Positions 30,539 to 37,659 of a stretch of DNA of 38,885 bases are shown here, piece after piece (the first letter of the stretch is position 1; each line of letters opens with the position of its first letter). A program made the translations under genes and the position numbers. Origin of the DNA: Arsukibacterium tuosuense (GTDB taxonomy: Bacteria > Pseudomonadota > Gammaproteobacteria > Steroidobacterales > GCA-2729495); contig CAMBYH010000013.1 of assembly GCA_945872065.1 (NCBI GenBank), positions 1 through 38,885 of the forward strand. Reading direction: 5' to 3'. The notes under the pieces are model-generated. The model did not search any database. It was not told where the DNA came from and was given only the letters and a program-made list of their open reading frames with translations.

Positions 30539-31990
30539 TCAGTCGTCCTCGCCCTCCAGCTCCACTTCCTCCGCCCGAATAACCTGGTCGGCGATCAGGT
30601 TGCCCTTGGCCTTGACCAGATCCCCCAGGGTAACGATTGAGAAGAAGGTGGCCGCAGACACGCTGTCCTCGGACCAGTCCTCGAACTCGGTGCCGGCCAC
30701 CGTCTGAACCGTCACGCCGAAAATCTCCAGGTCCGGGGCGGCCACCGCAGTGACGGGGCCCTGGACGGAGCTCTCGTCGTCGTTGTCCTCCCGCTCCAGG
30801 CGCCGGGCGAGCAGCTGGCCGCTGGCGGCGGGGAACTCGGCGCCCCGCACCTCCACGTAGTCGCCTGCCCGGAGGTCAGCCAGGGCGAAGGACTCTACAT
30901 CCGCGTCGCTCTTGTCTTCCAGCCGCGTCAATGCATCCACCTTGACGGTGATACCGAGCACGATCAGCGTGCCGCTGGCAGCATCGACGCTGTCCACGAG
31001 GGAGGTCAGGCGCACGTTGGCGGCGCGCCGGATACTGACTTTCCGGGCCACGAGGACCCCGGCGGCGTCCAGCGGTCCCTCCACTTCAACCTTGAGGTTA
31101 AGGCCGAGATCAGCAGCAGTGCCGTTCTCGTAAACCGTGGTCAGCGTCGTGGTGACGGGTCGGCCGGCGACGTCGAAGTCCGTGACTGAGACGAAGCGGG
31201 TAATGAGACCCTCGATCTCCCGCTTGGCATCCCCATCATCGTTGTCATCATCTGCATCCGGTCCCTCGAACTCGATCTTGGTCGCCTGCAGGGCGCCGCC
31301 CACAAAGGTGGAGCCCTTGGCCTCGACGAAGTCCCCTGCGGTGATCTGGCCACCGGGGAAGTCATCCAGCACTGCGGCGCCATAGTCGATGTTGAGGGCG
31401 TTGATGCGGAAGCGGCGGTTCACCGTGTCCAGGTCAGCAACGACACCGTGGACCTCGACAATGCTGCCCGCGGCCTTCTTCTCGATGCGGGTGGCGCGCA
31501 CAGCGCCCGCCGCGTCAAGGAATCCCGCGACCTCAACGAAGTCGCCAATAACCAGACCGGCGAGGGACGACCCCGGAATGTTGTCATCGAAGGAAGTGTC
31601 CGCGTCTGTAACCACGGACTGGCCGGCGACCACCAGGGTGCCCGCCAGGAGGTTCAGCGCCGTAACGGGCCCCTCGACCGCATCATCGCCAATCACCTCG
31701 GTGGCCGTGCCAGTTCGTCCGTCGTCGTTGACCCGGCCGCGGATCTTCACCACATCGCCCACGGCCAGATCGTCCTGACTCCCCGGCGCATCGTCGACCA
31801 GAAACACGGCCCGGGTGGTTTCGAAGCGCACACCGTTCACATAGACGCTGCCAAAGCCGGTGATCACCCCTGTGCTGACGACGCTGGATCCCGACGCTGT
31901 GGCACCGCTGCCGCCACCCCCGCCACCGCAGCCCGTGAGGAACACAGCCAGTGCAGCGGCAGCCGAAAAGCCTAAATATTTGATTTTCAT
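30539..31990 (-). CDS. DUF5666 lipoprotein, six repeats (upstream copy)
   Basis: A 483-residue predicted lipoprotein. I start at the ATG at 31990 (MKIKYLGFSAAAALAVFLTG), preceded by GGAGA, although the frame is open further upstream. The lipobox is FLTGC followed by a Gly run. Six DUF5666-type repeats follow the same order as in the downstream paralog: VITGFGSVYVNGVRFETTRA; EGPVTALNLLAGTLVVAG; EVHGVVADLDTVNRRFRI; EIEGLITRFVSVTDFDVAG; RLTSLVDSVDAASGTLIVLG; SVQGPVTAVAAPDLEIFG. Acidic residues are frequent, including a D/E tract (GPDADDDNDDGDAKRE) and an acidic end (VELEGEDD). It probably heads an operon with the DUF6502 gene and the second DUF5666 gene. The function is unknown. A pair of palindromes lies just upstream. 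Confidence 0.88.
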   Translation of the reverse strand: MKIKYLGFSAAAALAVFLTGCGGGGGGSGATASGSSVVSTGVITGFGSVYVNGVRFETTRAVFLVDDAPGSQDDLAVGDVVKIRGRVNDDGRTGTATEVIGDDAVEGPVTALNLLAGTLVVAGQSVVTDADTSFDDNIPGSSLAGLVIGDFVEVAGFLDAAGAVRATRIEKKAAGSIVEVHGVVADLDTVNRRFRINALNIDYGAAVLDDFPGGQITAGDFVEAKGSTFVGGALQATKIEFEGPDADDDNDDGDAKREIEGLITRFVSVTDFDVAGRPVTTTLTTVYENGTAADLGLNLKVEVEGPLDAAGVLVARKVSIRRAANVRLTSLVDSVDAASGTLIVLGITVKVDALTRLEDKSDADVESFALADLRAGDYVEVRGAEFPAASGQLLARRLEREDNDDESSVQGPVTAVAAPDLEIFGVTVQTVAGTEFEDWSEDSVSAATFFSIVTLGDLVKAKGNLIADQVIRAEEVELEGEDD

Positions 31991-32007
31991 GACAATCTCC
32001 AAAGTTC

Positions 32008-32053
32008 TACTTGCCAATGGGGCTACTTGCCCCAAGTTGGGTAAACTTACCCC
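32008..32053. promoter_or_regulatory. Two GGGG/CCCC palindromes plus CTACTTGCC direct repeats upstream of the DUF5666 operon
   Basis: GGGGCTACTTGCCCC (32019-32033) and GGGTAAACTTACCCC (32039-32053) are similar 15-base dyads with starts 20 bases apart, about two helical turns. CTACTTGCC also occurs as a direct repeat at 32008 and 32023. They sit 18-63 bases before the DUF5666 start codon, where operators or attenuators are expected. Confidence 0.6.
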
Positions 32054-32077
32054 ACTTGAGTTGAGAGTGTCAACCGC

Positions 32078-33091
32078 CTAGTTGGCCGCCTCGGGGCCCA
32101 GCACCACCAGGGACTTGCCCACGTTCTCCCCCCGCATCAGGCGGGCGAAATGGGCGCCGGCCTGCCCAATGCCTGCGACCCGATCCTCCCGGTACCGGAT
32201 CTGCCCGGTGCGGATCCCGGCTGCGACTGCCGCCTCGAAGACGGGCCGGCGGTGCTCGAAGTCCGAGACCACCAGGCCCTTCATGACCGCCCGCTTCATG
32301 ATCGGCAGGGCGAGATCCAGGGGCTTCGACCTGGCCGGGTCGTTGTAGCGCTCCATGAGTCCGCAGAGGATCACGGTGCCGTTCACCTTGAGCACCGAGA
32401 ACGCGTCCGCCAGCATCTGGCCACCCACGTTGTCGTGGTAGACGTCCGCGCCCTCAGGGAGAGCCGCGCGAAGGCGCTCCAGGAAACCCTCCTGCCGGTA
32501 GTTCACGCAGGCCCGAAAGCCGAACTCCCCCGTGACGATGGCGCACTTCTCGTCGGAGCCTGCAATGCCGACTGCCGTAGCGCCCCGCTGGATCGCCAGC
32601 TGCCCCACCATCGACCCCACGGGGCCCAGCGCGGCGGATACCAGCACAGTCTGACCGGCCTGCACGCCCGCCAGTTCCACGGCACTCGCCCAGGCGGTAA
32701 GCCCCGGCATGCCGAGGACACCAAGCCAGGCCGACAGCGGGGCAAGGGCGGGATCGACCCGCTCCGTTCGCTCACCGGCAGAGAGCGCGTACTCCTGCCA
32801 GCCACCGAAGTGCCGGACGTAGTCCCCTTCCCGGTAGTCCGGGTGCCGGGAGCGCAGCACCTGCCCCAGGGTCTCGGCCGCGGGCATGTCGCCGGCGACC
32901 AGGGGCCCGCGGCCCAGCCTGTGGCGACCGGCCATCGCCGAGCGCTGGTAGGGGTCCAGGGAGAGATAGAGGTGTCGGACCAGAAACTCCCTGTCCTCCG
33001 GCTCGGGCAGGGCTTCGTCAACCACCCGGAAGTCCCCGGCGTCGGGCACACCAGCCAGTGAACGGGTCAGCACGACCTTGTGATTGCGCAT
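32078..33091 (-). CDS. NADP-dependent MDR oxidoreductase (zinc-less, CurA/leukotriene-reductase type)
   Basis: A 337-residue medium-chain dehydrogenase/reductase without zinc ligands. The N-terminal GroES-like part has FLVRHLYLSLDPYQRSAMAG (residues ~37-56), the 'SLDPY.R' signature of the prostaglandin/curcumin reductase (PTGR/CurA, YncB) branch. The Rossmann part shows TVLVSAALGPVGSMVGQLAI (coenzyme loop 'ALGPVGS'), GIAGSDEKC and 'ADVYHDNVGGQMLADAFSVL'. These enzymes reduce the double bond of alpha,beta-unsaturated ketones or aldehydes with NADPH. They often detoxify lipid-derived enones. The start ATG at 33091 diverges from the DUF1838 gene across 84 bases. The substrate cannot be told, and curA naming would be only by similarity. 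Confidence 0.87.
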   Translation of the reverse strand: MRNHKVVLTRSLAGVPDAGDFRVVDEALPEPEDREFLVRHLYLSLDPYQRSAMAGRHRLGRGPLVAGDMPAAETLGQVLRSRHPDYREGDYVRHFGGWQEYALSAGERTERVDPALAPLSAWLGVLGMPGLTAWASAVELAGVQAGQTVLVSAALGPVGSMVGQLAIQRGATAVGIAGSDEKCAIVTGEFGFRACVNYRQEGFLERLRAALPEGADVYHDNVGGQMLADAFSVLKVNGTVILCGLMERYNDPARSKPLDLALPIMKRAVMKGLVVSDFEHRRPVFEAAVAAGIRTGQIRYREDRVAGIGQAGAHFARLMRGENVGKSLVVLGPEAAN

Positions 33092-33175
33092 GGCGCCACC
33101 GTACCTGCTGGCGGCCCCTTCCGGCTAGACTAGCCGGCCAATATCCGACCCGGCCGGCAAAAGGAACCCTTAACG

Positions 33176-34054
33176 ATGGCCATCATTCCCTTCGAGACGA
33201 AGATCGACTTTATGAATCCCCGGTGGAACCGGGACGCCTGGTCCCGCATCCAGGGCGACATGGATTCCAGCAAGGAGCGCATCGGCCACGCCAGCGGCCT
33301 CATCCTGGGCGTCAAGCCCGGCGAGAAACTCCGGCCCCTGCTCGGTTTTCAGACCTTCCTGGCGACCCGGCTTGTGCCGCTGCCCGATGGCAACATCCGG
33401 CGCCTCAATAAGGAGGTCATCTTTTATACCAACCTCACCCGGCTGGGTCAGCCCGGCGAAATCATTGAAGAATGGGAAAACCCCTGGACCAAGGAAAAGT
33501 GCAAGGTCGTGCAGGTCTTCAATGATCCCTTCAACTACACCATCAGCGACATGCTGATCCTGGCGCCGGAAGATTTCCCTGGCGACCGGAGCAAGCTGCC
33601 GAAGATTCCGCTGATCTTCCCCTGGCAGGAACTGAACGGTGACAACCTGGTGCTGTCCACCGACATGCACCTGAACTACCCCAACCCCCTGCAGCCGGAC
33701 AAGTGGCCCCGGGAGTCGCCTGGCCCGATGGCGCAGGTCTCCGAGATGATGCGTTACTTCGTGTCCCGTAAGGACCTGGAGAATCCCAAGCTGACGTCCG
33801 TGCCCTACGTCGGTACCTGGCACCGCGTCACGCCGTGGCTGCCCTGGATGTTGATGGGCCAGACCCCCGGCCACTGCATGTACACCTCGACGATGACCGG
33901 CTTCGACAATGTGGAGCGACTGCCCAAGGTGATCCTCGATTACGCGCGGAAGCACAAGCCGGACATCCTGTCGGCGCCGACGGAAGACTACGGTCCGAGC
34001 CACTCCAGCCTGGAGCACTACTCCAAGCAGCAGAAGCCCGCACCCGTCGTTTAA
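33176..34054 (+). CDS. DUF1838 family protein
   Basis: A 292-residue protein, cytosolic or periplasmic without an obvious signal peptide, with a good AAGGAA ribosome site. The C-terminal half carries the DUF1838 signature: VGTWHRVTPWLPWMLMGQTP followed by 'GHCMYTSTMTGFDNVE'. The N-terminal half (DFMNPRWNRDAWSRIQGDMD, LGFQTFLATRLVPLPDGNIR) is beta-rich and Trp/Pro-rich, with 'LNKEVIFYTNLTRLGQPGEIIEEWENP' as a hairpin. DUF1838 proteins are found mainly in proteobacteria that degrade steroids or aromatics, often beside ring-modifying oxidoreductases, but have no proven activity. Here it is followed by a quinone reductase (44-base gap with a REP palindrome) and preceded by a divergent enone reductase. 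Confidence 0.85.
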   Translation: MAIIPFETKIDFMNPRWNRDAWSRIQGDMDSSKERIGHASGLILGVKPGEKLRPLLGFQTFLATRLVPLPDGNIRRLNKEVIFYTNLTRLGQPGEIIEEWENPWTKEKCKVVQVFNDPFNYTISDMLILAPEDFPGDRSKLPKIPLIFPWQELNGDNLVLSTDMHLNYPNPLQPDKWPRESPGPMAQVSEMMRYFVSRKDLENPKLTSVPYVGTWHRVTPWLPWMLMGQTPGHCMYTSTMTGFDNVERLPKVILDYARKHKPDILSAPTEDYGPSHSSLEHYSKQQKPAPVV

Positions 34055-34060
34055 GACACG

Positions 34061-34090
34061 GTGCAGGAGCGGCCTTGGCCGCTCCTGCAC
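34061..34090. repeat. REP variant, copy 6 (30-bp perfect palindrome)
   Basis: GTGCAGGAGCGGCC and its exact complement GGCCGCTCCTGCAC with TT between them. It is a variant of the GTAGGAGCGGCC family in which A at position 3 is GC-changed. It fills the gap between the DUF1838 stop and the quinone reductase ATG, and as RNA would form a strong hairpin just before the ribosome site. Confidence 0.85.
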
Positions 34091-34098
34091 CACTTCTT

Positions 34099-34854
34099 AT
34101 GCGTGTCCTGATCGTCTACGCCCACCCGGAGCCGAAGTCTTTCAACGGTGCAATGAAGGACCTGGCCGTCGAGACCCTCTCGGCGGCCGGCCACTCCGTG
34201 ACCGTCGCCGATCTCTATGCCCAGGGCTTCAACCCGGTGGCGAGCGCCCGGGACTTCACCCGGCGCGCTGACGCCGCGCATCTCGACATCGGCACCGAGC
34301 AGGCCCATGCCGCCCGGTCGGCCGGCTTCGCGCCCGATGTGCAGGCCGAAATCGACAAGCTGCTGGCTGCCGACCTGCTGATTCTCCAGTTCCCGTTCTG
34401 GTGGTACTCGGTGCCCGCCATCCTCAAGGGCTGGATCGACCGGGTCTTCGCCTACGGCGTGGCCTACGACTTTGGCCGCACCTGGGACCGGGGGGTATTC
34501 CGGGGCCGGCGGGCCATGCTCGCCTTTACCACCAGCGCGCCGCCGACGTCGTCGTTCCCGGACGGCAGAAACGGCGACCTGGAGCGAACGCTGTGGCCGC
34601 TGCATGCCGGCGTGCTCGCGTTGTGCGGCTACGACGTGCTCAAGCCCTACGTCGCCCACGCCGTCCGCTGGGTTGATCAGGAACGCCAGGAGGTCATCCT
34701 TGCGGAGTACCGTCAGCGCCTGCTGCACATCGAAAGCGACCAGCCTTTGTTCTTCCAGAAGCTTGCAGACTATGGCCCGGATGGCCGTCTGCAACCCGAC
34801 ATCGAGCCCGGGACGCCGGGCCAGCACCGGGGACCCCGCTTTCATCTGGACTGA
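34099..34854 (+). CDS. NAD(P)H dehydrogenase (quinone), flavodoxin-fold
   Basis: A 251-residue protein of the KefF/MdaB/NQO1-type flavodoxin-like quinone reductases. I start at the ATG at 34099 (MRVLIVYAHPEPKSFNGAMK), since the open frame continues upstream over the REP and DUF1838 gene only as a shadow. The FMN phosphate loop is AHPEPKSFN (residues 8-16). The NQO-like tryptophan/tyrosine pocket is seen in LLILQFPFWWYSVPAILKGW (residues ~94-113) and 'RVFAYGVAYDFGRTWDRGVF'. The later 'AFTTSAPPTSSFPDGRNG' forms the second FMN loop. It performs two-electron reduction of quinones, probably protecting against redox-cycling compounds. Start selection lacks a typical ribosome site, which a REP hairpin displaces. 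It is likely co-transcribed with the DUF1838 gene. Confidence 0.88.
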   Translation: MRVLIVYAHPEPKSFNGAMKDLAVETLSAAGHSVTVADLYAQGFNPVASARDFTRRADAAHLDIGTEQAHAARSAGFAPDVQAEIDKLLAADLLILQFPFWWYSVPAILKGWIDRVFAYGVAYDFGRTWDRGVFRGRRAMLAFTTSAPPTSSFPDGRNGDLERTLWPLHAGVLALCGYDVLKPYVAHAVRWVDQERQEVILAEYRQRLLHIESDQPLFFQKLADYGPDGRLQPDIEPGTPGQHRGPRFHLD

Positions 34855-34898
34855 CCCCGGCGTGACCGCACGCAGGTGCGACCACCCGTTGGCGCAAG

Positions 34899-34914
34899 AC
34901 GATCCCGGGATCGT
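34899..34914. promoter_or_regulatory. 16-bp perfect palindrome upstream of the solute-binding protein
   Basis: ACGATCCCGGGATCGT lies just before a TATAGA (34917-34922) that could be the -10 box of the gene starting at 34958. Such a position would suit an operator, but no matching -35 box is obvious. Confidence 0.5.
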
Positions 34915-34957
34915 GGTATAGATTCACCTAGGCCAACCCTCAAGGACTCGACTGCCC

Positions 34958-35983
34958 ATGAACACTCGTTCCATCGTCCGCGCTGCTACCCTCGGTCTCA
35001 CCGTCGCGATGACTGCCCTGCTCACCACGGGCTGTGCCACCACACCCAGGGCAGAACCGGCTGTGGCAAAGGCAGCCAAGGTCGATCCTGATGTGGCCAA
35101 GGGCCGGCAACAGCTCGTATTGGCCATGGACGCGGCCTGGATCCGCGTCGTCGCCAGTGGCCGGGACCGGGAGATCCTCGCCCAGCAGCCGCCGGCCAAG
35201 CCCGGCGCTGCGCTCTCTTATATGGTGACCCTCGCGGACTGCCTGCCCCAGCCGGGTCTGGCGCCGTTCCCCGAGAAGCCGGTGGGTCTGTTTAAAGAGA
35301 TTCTCGACCGGGGCACGATTCGCCAGGTCGTTCAGGTCACGACCAGCTCGCCAAACGACACCTCGTTCTTCTTCGGCTCCATCAGCGATGCGTTTTTCCA
35401 GGCGATGCTCGATGAGATCAACAAGCACTACAACGTGAATCTGAAGATCGAAAACGTCACGATTCCGGCGGGCCCCGCCTGGACCACGTCACTGGTTCTG
35501 GACGGCACGGCAGACATCATCAGCCAGCTCAATGCGACGGGCGGTGACACCCAGGGCATGCGCCGGCGTCTCTCCCGCCGTTTCACCTGCACGATCAGCG
35601 CCATCAGCCAGTACATTCACATCCCGGTGACATCGGCCCTGGCGAAGCAGATCAACACAGTGGATGACCTCTCGAAGATGAAGGACCTGCGCATCTGCAC
35701 AGGGCCGCTGGCCACGCAAACCACCAAGGCCTTCTGGCCCCAGCACAAGGTGTCGACCAAGTTTCTGAACGACCTCACGGGCTGCGACAAGGACACCAAG
35801 GAGGGCAAATTTGACCTCATTGTCAACCCGCTGCCCAGCCTGCAGATTGCTGACATCAAGGGCTACAAGTCGGTGCATACCCTGATCGTCGCGGGCACCC
35901 CGCTGTGGGTGGCGCGGGACGACATCGAGTGCCCGTCGGACGGCAATCCCAGGACTGAAGACAAGTGCTTCGCCGTGGAGTAA
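34958..35983 (+). CDS. Orphan periplasmic substrate-binding lipoprotein (SBP family 3-like)
   Basis: A 341-residue predicted lipoprotein. The signal peptide is MNTRSIVRAATLGLTVAMTA and the lipobox is LLTTGC. After a short Ala-rich linker the chain has the two-lobe pattern of periplasmic binding proteins: 'FFFGSISDAFFQAMLDEINK', 'LKIENVTIPAGPAWTTSLVL', 'DGTADIISQLNATGGDTQGM' (a ligand/hinge region) and 'KFDLIVNPLPSLQIADI'. It resembles transporter substrate-binding (SBP_bac_3) domains, but no permease or ATPase gene lies beside it. It may therefore serve a distant transporter, or act as a sensor or chaperone. The 'CPSDGNPRTEDKC' Cys pair near the C-terminus is probably a disulfide. The stop abuts the DUF1244 start with no gap. 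Confidence 0.78.
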   Translation: MNTRSIVRAATLGLTVAMTALLTTGCATTPRAEPAVAKAAKVDPDVAKGRQQLVLAMDAAWIRVVASGRDREILAQQPPAKPGAALSYMVTLADCLPQPGLAPFPEKPVGLFKEILDRGTIRQVVQVTTSSPNDTSFFFGSISDAFFQAMLDEINKHYNVNLKIENVTIPAGPAWTTSLVLDGTADIISQLNATGGDTQGMRRRLSRRFTCTISAISQYIHIPVTSALAKQINTVDDLSKMKDLRICTGPLATQTTKAFWPQHKVSTKFLNDLTGCDKDTKEGKFDLIVNPLPSLQIADIKGYKSVHTLIVAGTPLWVARDDIECPSDGNPRTEDKCFAVE

Positions 35984-36241
35984 ATGGACGCCCAGACCCA
36001 AACCGAGCTTGAGGCTGCCGCCTTCCGCCGTCTGCTCCAGCATCTGGACGGGCGGAAGGACGTGCAGAATCTCGACCTGATGAACCTGGCCGGCTTCTGC
36101 CGTAACTGTCTCGCCAAGTGGTACCGGGCCGCCGCCGGGGAGCGCGGCATCCCACTGACTGACGACGCGGCCCGGGAGCGCGTCTATGGCATGCCCTATC
36201 CGGAGTGGAAGTCCAAACACCAAAAGCAGGAGCGCCTTTAG
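35984..36241 (+). CDS. DUF1244 family protein (REP-encoded C-terminus)
   Basis: An 85-residue soluble protein. The DUF1244 signature is complete: AFRRLLQHLDGRKDVQNLDL followed by MNLAGFCRNCLAKWYRAAAG, including the C-x-x-C pair, and a 'YGMPYPEWKSKHQ' end. Other members finish soon after 'Y.eWK'; here the last residues (QERL) and the TAG come from a REP that begins at 36227. The ATG is directly after the stop of the solute-binding gene (35983/35984), so translation is coupled. DUF1244 has no established function; the conserved C-R-N-C suggests metal or redox binding. The assignment is firm, the role is unknown. Confidence 0.9.
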   Translation: MDAQTQTELEAAAFRRLLQHLDGRKDVQNLDLMNLAGFCRNCLAKWYRAAAGERGIPLTDDAARERVYGMPYPEWKSKHQKQERL

Positions 36242-36248
36242 GCGCGAT
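36227..36248. repeat. REP, copy 7 (single arm)
   Basis: CAGGAGCGCCTTTAGGCGCG, the plus-strand form of the family with C for T at position 1, overlapping the end of the DUF1244 gene and giving its last two codons plus stop. A short duplicate of CGATCCATAA follows at 36245-36265. Confidence 0.8.
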
Positions 36249-36280
36249 CCATAACGCGATCCATAAGAGGAGTCTCTGGC

Positions 36281-36439
36281 ATGCGGCTATTTGCGCTCAG
36301 CCCGCTGTTGGTCTTCCTGGCACTACTGACCGCGACGCCCGTAGAGGCCCAGTTCTGGGACCCACGCGCCCTCGACGGTGACCCTGCGACGGCCGCGGCG
36401 GCCCTGGCACCAGGACTGACCGGTCTCGCCGCGCGGTGA
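36281..36439 (+). CDS. Truncated secreted-protein gene (5' fragment)
   Basis: An ATG with a strong AAGAGGAG ribosome site opens 52 codons: a signal peptide (MRLFALSPLLVFLALLTATP, cut near VEA-QFW) and a short mature part (PATAAAALAPGLTGLAA), then a TGA. The 'LAPGLTGLG' phrase is common at the start of secreted TPR-repeat proteins in gammaproteobacteria, where a long chain would follow. Here it stops at once, and the next sequence reads as another gene of a different style. I infer a 5' remnant cut at the junction near 36430-36440. It could instead be a genuine small secreted protein, but the good ribosome site and abrupt loss of sense favour truncation. Confidence 0.6.
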   Translation: MRLFALSPLLVFLALLTATPVEAQFWDPRALDGDPATAAAALAPGLTGLAAR

Positions 36440-36444
36440 TCAAC

Positions 36445-37659
36445 ATGCTCAAGCGCGATACCATGGAGGGCGCCGTTGATATTGTCGCGCCACCCGAAGG
36501 ACAGCAGGCCAGGCACATGCGGCAACAACTCCAGCATGCCATGCTCCCCCGTGCAAACCACGATGAAGCCGCACGGCAGGATTTTATAACCGCGCTGCGG
36601 GCACATATGTCGGCAACTCTGATGCCGGGGAATCAGGCGGTCTATCAGGCGCGAACCGAGAGTGTATTTCTTGCCAAACATGGCCGCCATCCTGCCAACC
36701 GGCAGGAAGTCGCGTCGGTGATGAAGCAGGATCCTTTTTATCAGTTCTGGTCAGCGCTTCAGCGCGTGTCGCAGCAGGCGATCTGGGACAGCGTGACCGA
36801 CACGATCGAGCGCGACCACGAGTTGCTGAGCGCGGAGGCAAGCCGCATTGCCGCCGAAAACCCAGCCGGGGGGAGCCTTCGACTCAATCCCGATCTGCCC
36901 ATTCCCGATTATGTAACTGCAGTAGATATTCACCTTATGCCTGGGGGCTACGTGGGCGATGATCCCACCGCAATGCGCCAGGGGCCGCTGTATGATCGCG
37001 GGCTTTACCTTTACCTCGATGGCCGCTGCGGGCCGGAAAATGACGGGCTGGTTTATCTCCTGCGTCAGGTGCTCGAACGACACAGCCCTGGCTTCTCGCC
37101 GAAACGAATTCTCGACCTGGGCTGCACCATCGGCAACTCGACCGTGCCATGGAAGAAACTGTTTCCCGATGCCGAGGTCACCGGGATCGACGTTTCCGCT
37201 TCGGCGTTGCGTTATGGGCACGCCCGCGCCGAAGCACTGGGCGTGCCTGTAACTTTCGTCCAGGCCAATGCCGAATTTACCGAGTTTGAGGACGGCGCGT
37301 TTGATCTGGTGACCTCGTCCCTGCTGCTGCACGAAACATCGGCCAAGGCCTTGCCGCGTATTCTTGCCGAATGCCGCCGCCTGCTCACGCCCGGCGGCCT
37401 GATGGCGCATTTCGATGTGCCGCAACTTCGAGAACTAGGCCCATTGCAGGCATTCCTCGCGAGCTGGGAGGAGGAGAACAACAACGAGACCTTCTCACAC
37501 CTGATCCGCGAGCTGGACCTTTCCATTCCCGCGCAGGAGGCTGGCTGGTCGGCTTCTGCACTCAGTCAGCCCGCGATTGCCATGACCGGCGACCTTTACG
37601 TCCGCAGCGCTGACAGTCCTCGACAAGTCACCTGGACAGTACTGCTCGGCCAGGCATGA
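36445..37659 (+). CDS. Class I SAM-dependent methyltransferase (possibly 5'-truncated)
   Basis: About 404 residues from the ATG at 36445; the frame also has GTG at 36436 overlapping the preceding TGA. Neither has a visible ribosome site, so the natural start may have been lost. Residues 1-150 are a helical region (VAPPEGQQARHMRQQLQHAM, PANRQEVASVMKQDPFYQFW). The Rossmann methyltransferase domain follows with motif I ILDLGCTIGNSTV (~222-234), motif II AEVTGIDVSASALRYG (~244) and 'FDLVTSSLLLHETSA' (motif IV, ~292), then GGLMAHFDVPQ (post-motif). The N-terminal extension is unlike small ubiquinone methyltransferases; homologs of this size occur in sphingomonads. Its substrate is unknown. The gene ends in an ATGA overlap with the next ORF. 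Composition looks less G+C-rich than the left part of the window. Confidence 0.82.
   Translation: MLKRDTMEGAVDIVAPPEGQQARHMRQQLQHAMLPRANHDEAARQDFITALRAHMSATLMPGNQAVYQARTESVFLAKHGRHPANRQEVASVMKQDPFYQFWSALQRVSQQAIWDSVTDTIERDHELLSAEASRIAAENPAGGSLRLNPDLPIPDYVTAVDIHLMPGGYVGDDPTAMRQGPLYDRGLYLYLDGRCGPENDGLVYLLRQVLERHSPGFSPKRILDLGCTIGNSTVPWKKLFPDAEVTGIDVSASALRYGHARAEALGVPVTFVQANAEFTEFEDGAFDLVTSSLLLHETSAKALPRILAECRRLLTPGGLMAHFDVPQLRELGPLQAFLASWEEENNNETFSHLIRELDLSIPAQEAGWSASALSQPAIAMTGDLYVRSADSPRQVTWTVLLGQA

Noticed and set aside
33170-34093. Minus-strand 307-codon open frame opposite the DUF1838 gene
   Set aside because: Antisense shadow rich in Arg/His/Gly; DUF1838 signature lies on the plus strand.
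14154-36248. CRISPR-like interpretation of the recurring GTAGGAGCGCC repeat
   Set aside because: Copies are dispersed over 22 kb, are palindromic and mostly paired, and have no regular spacers; REP elements explain them.
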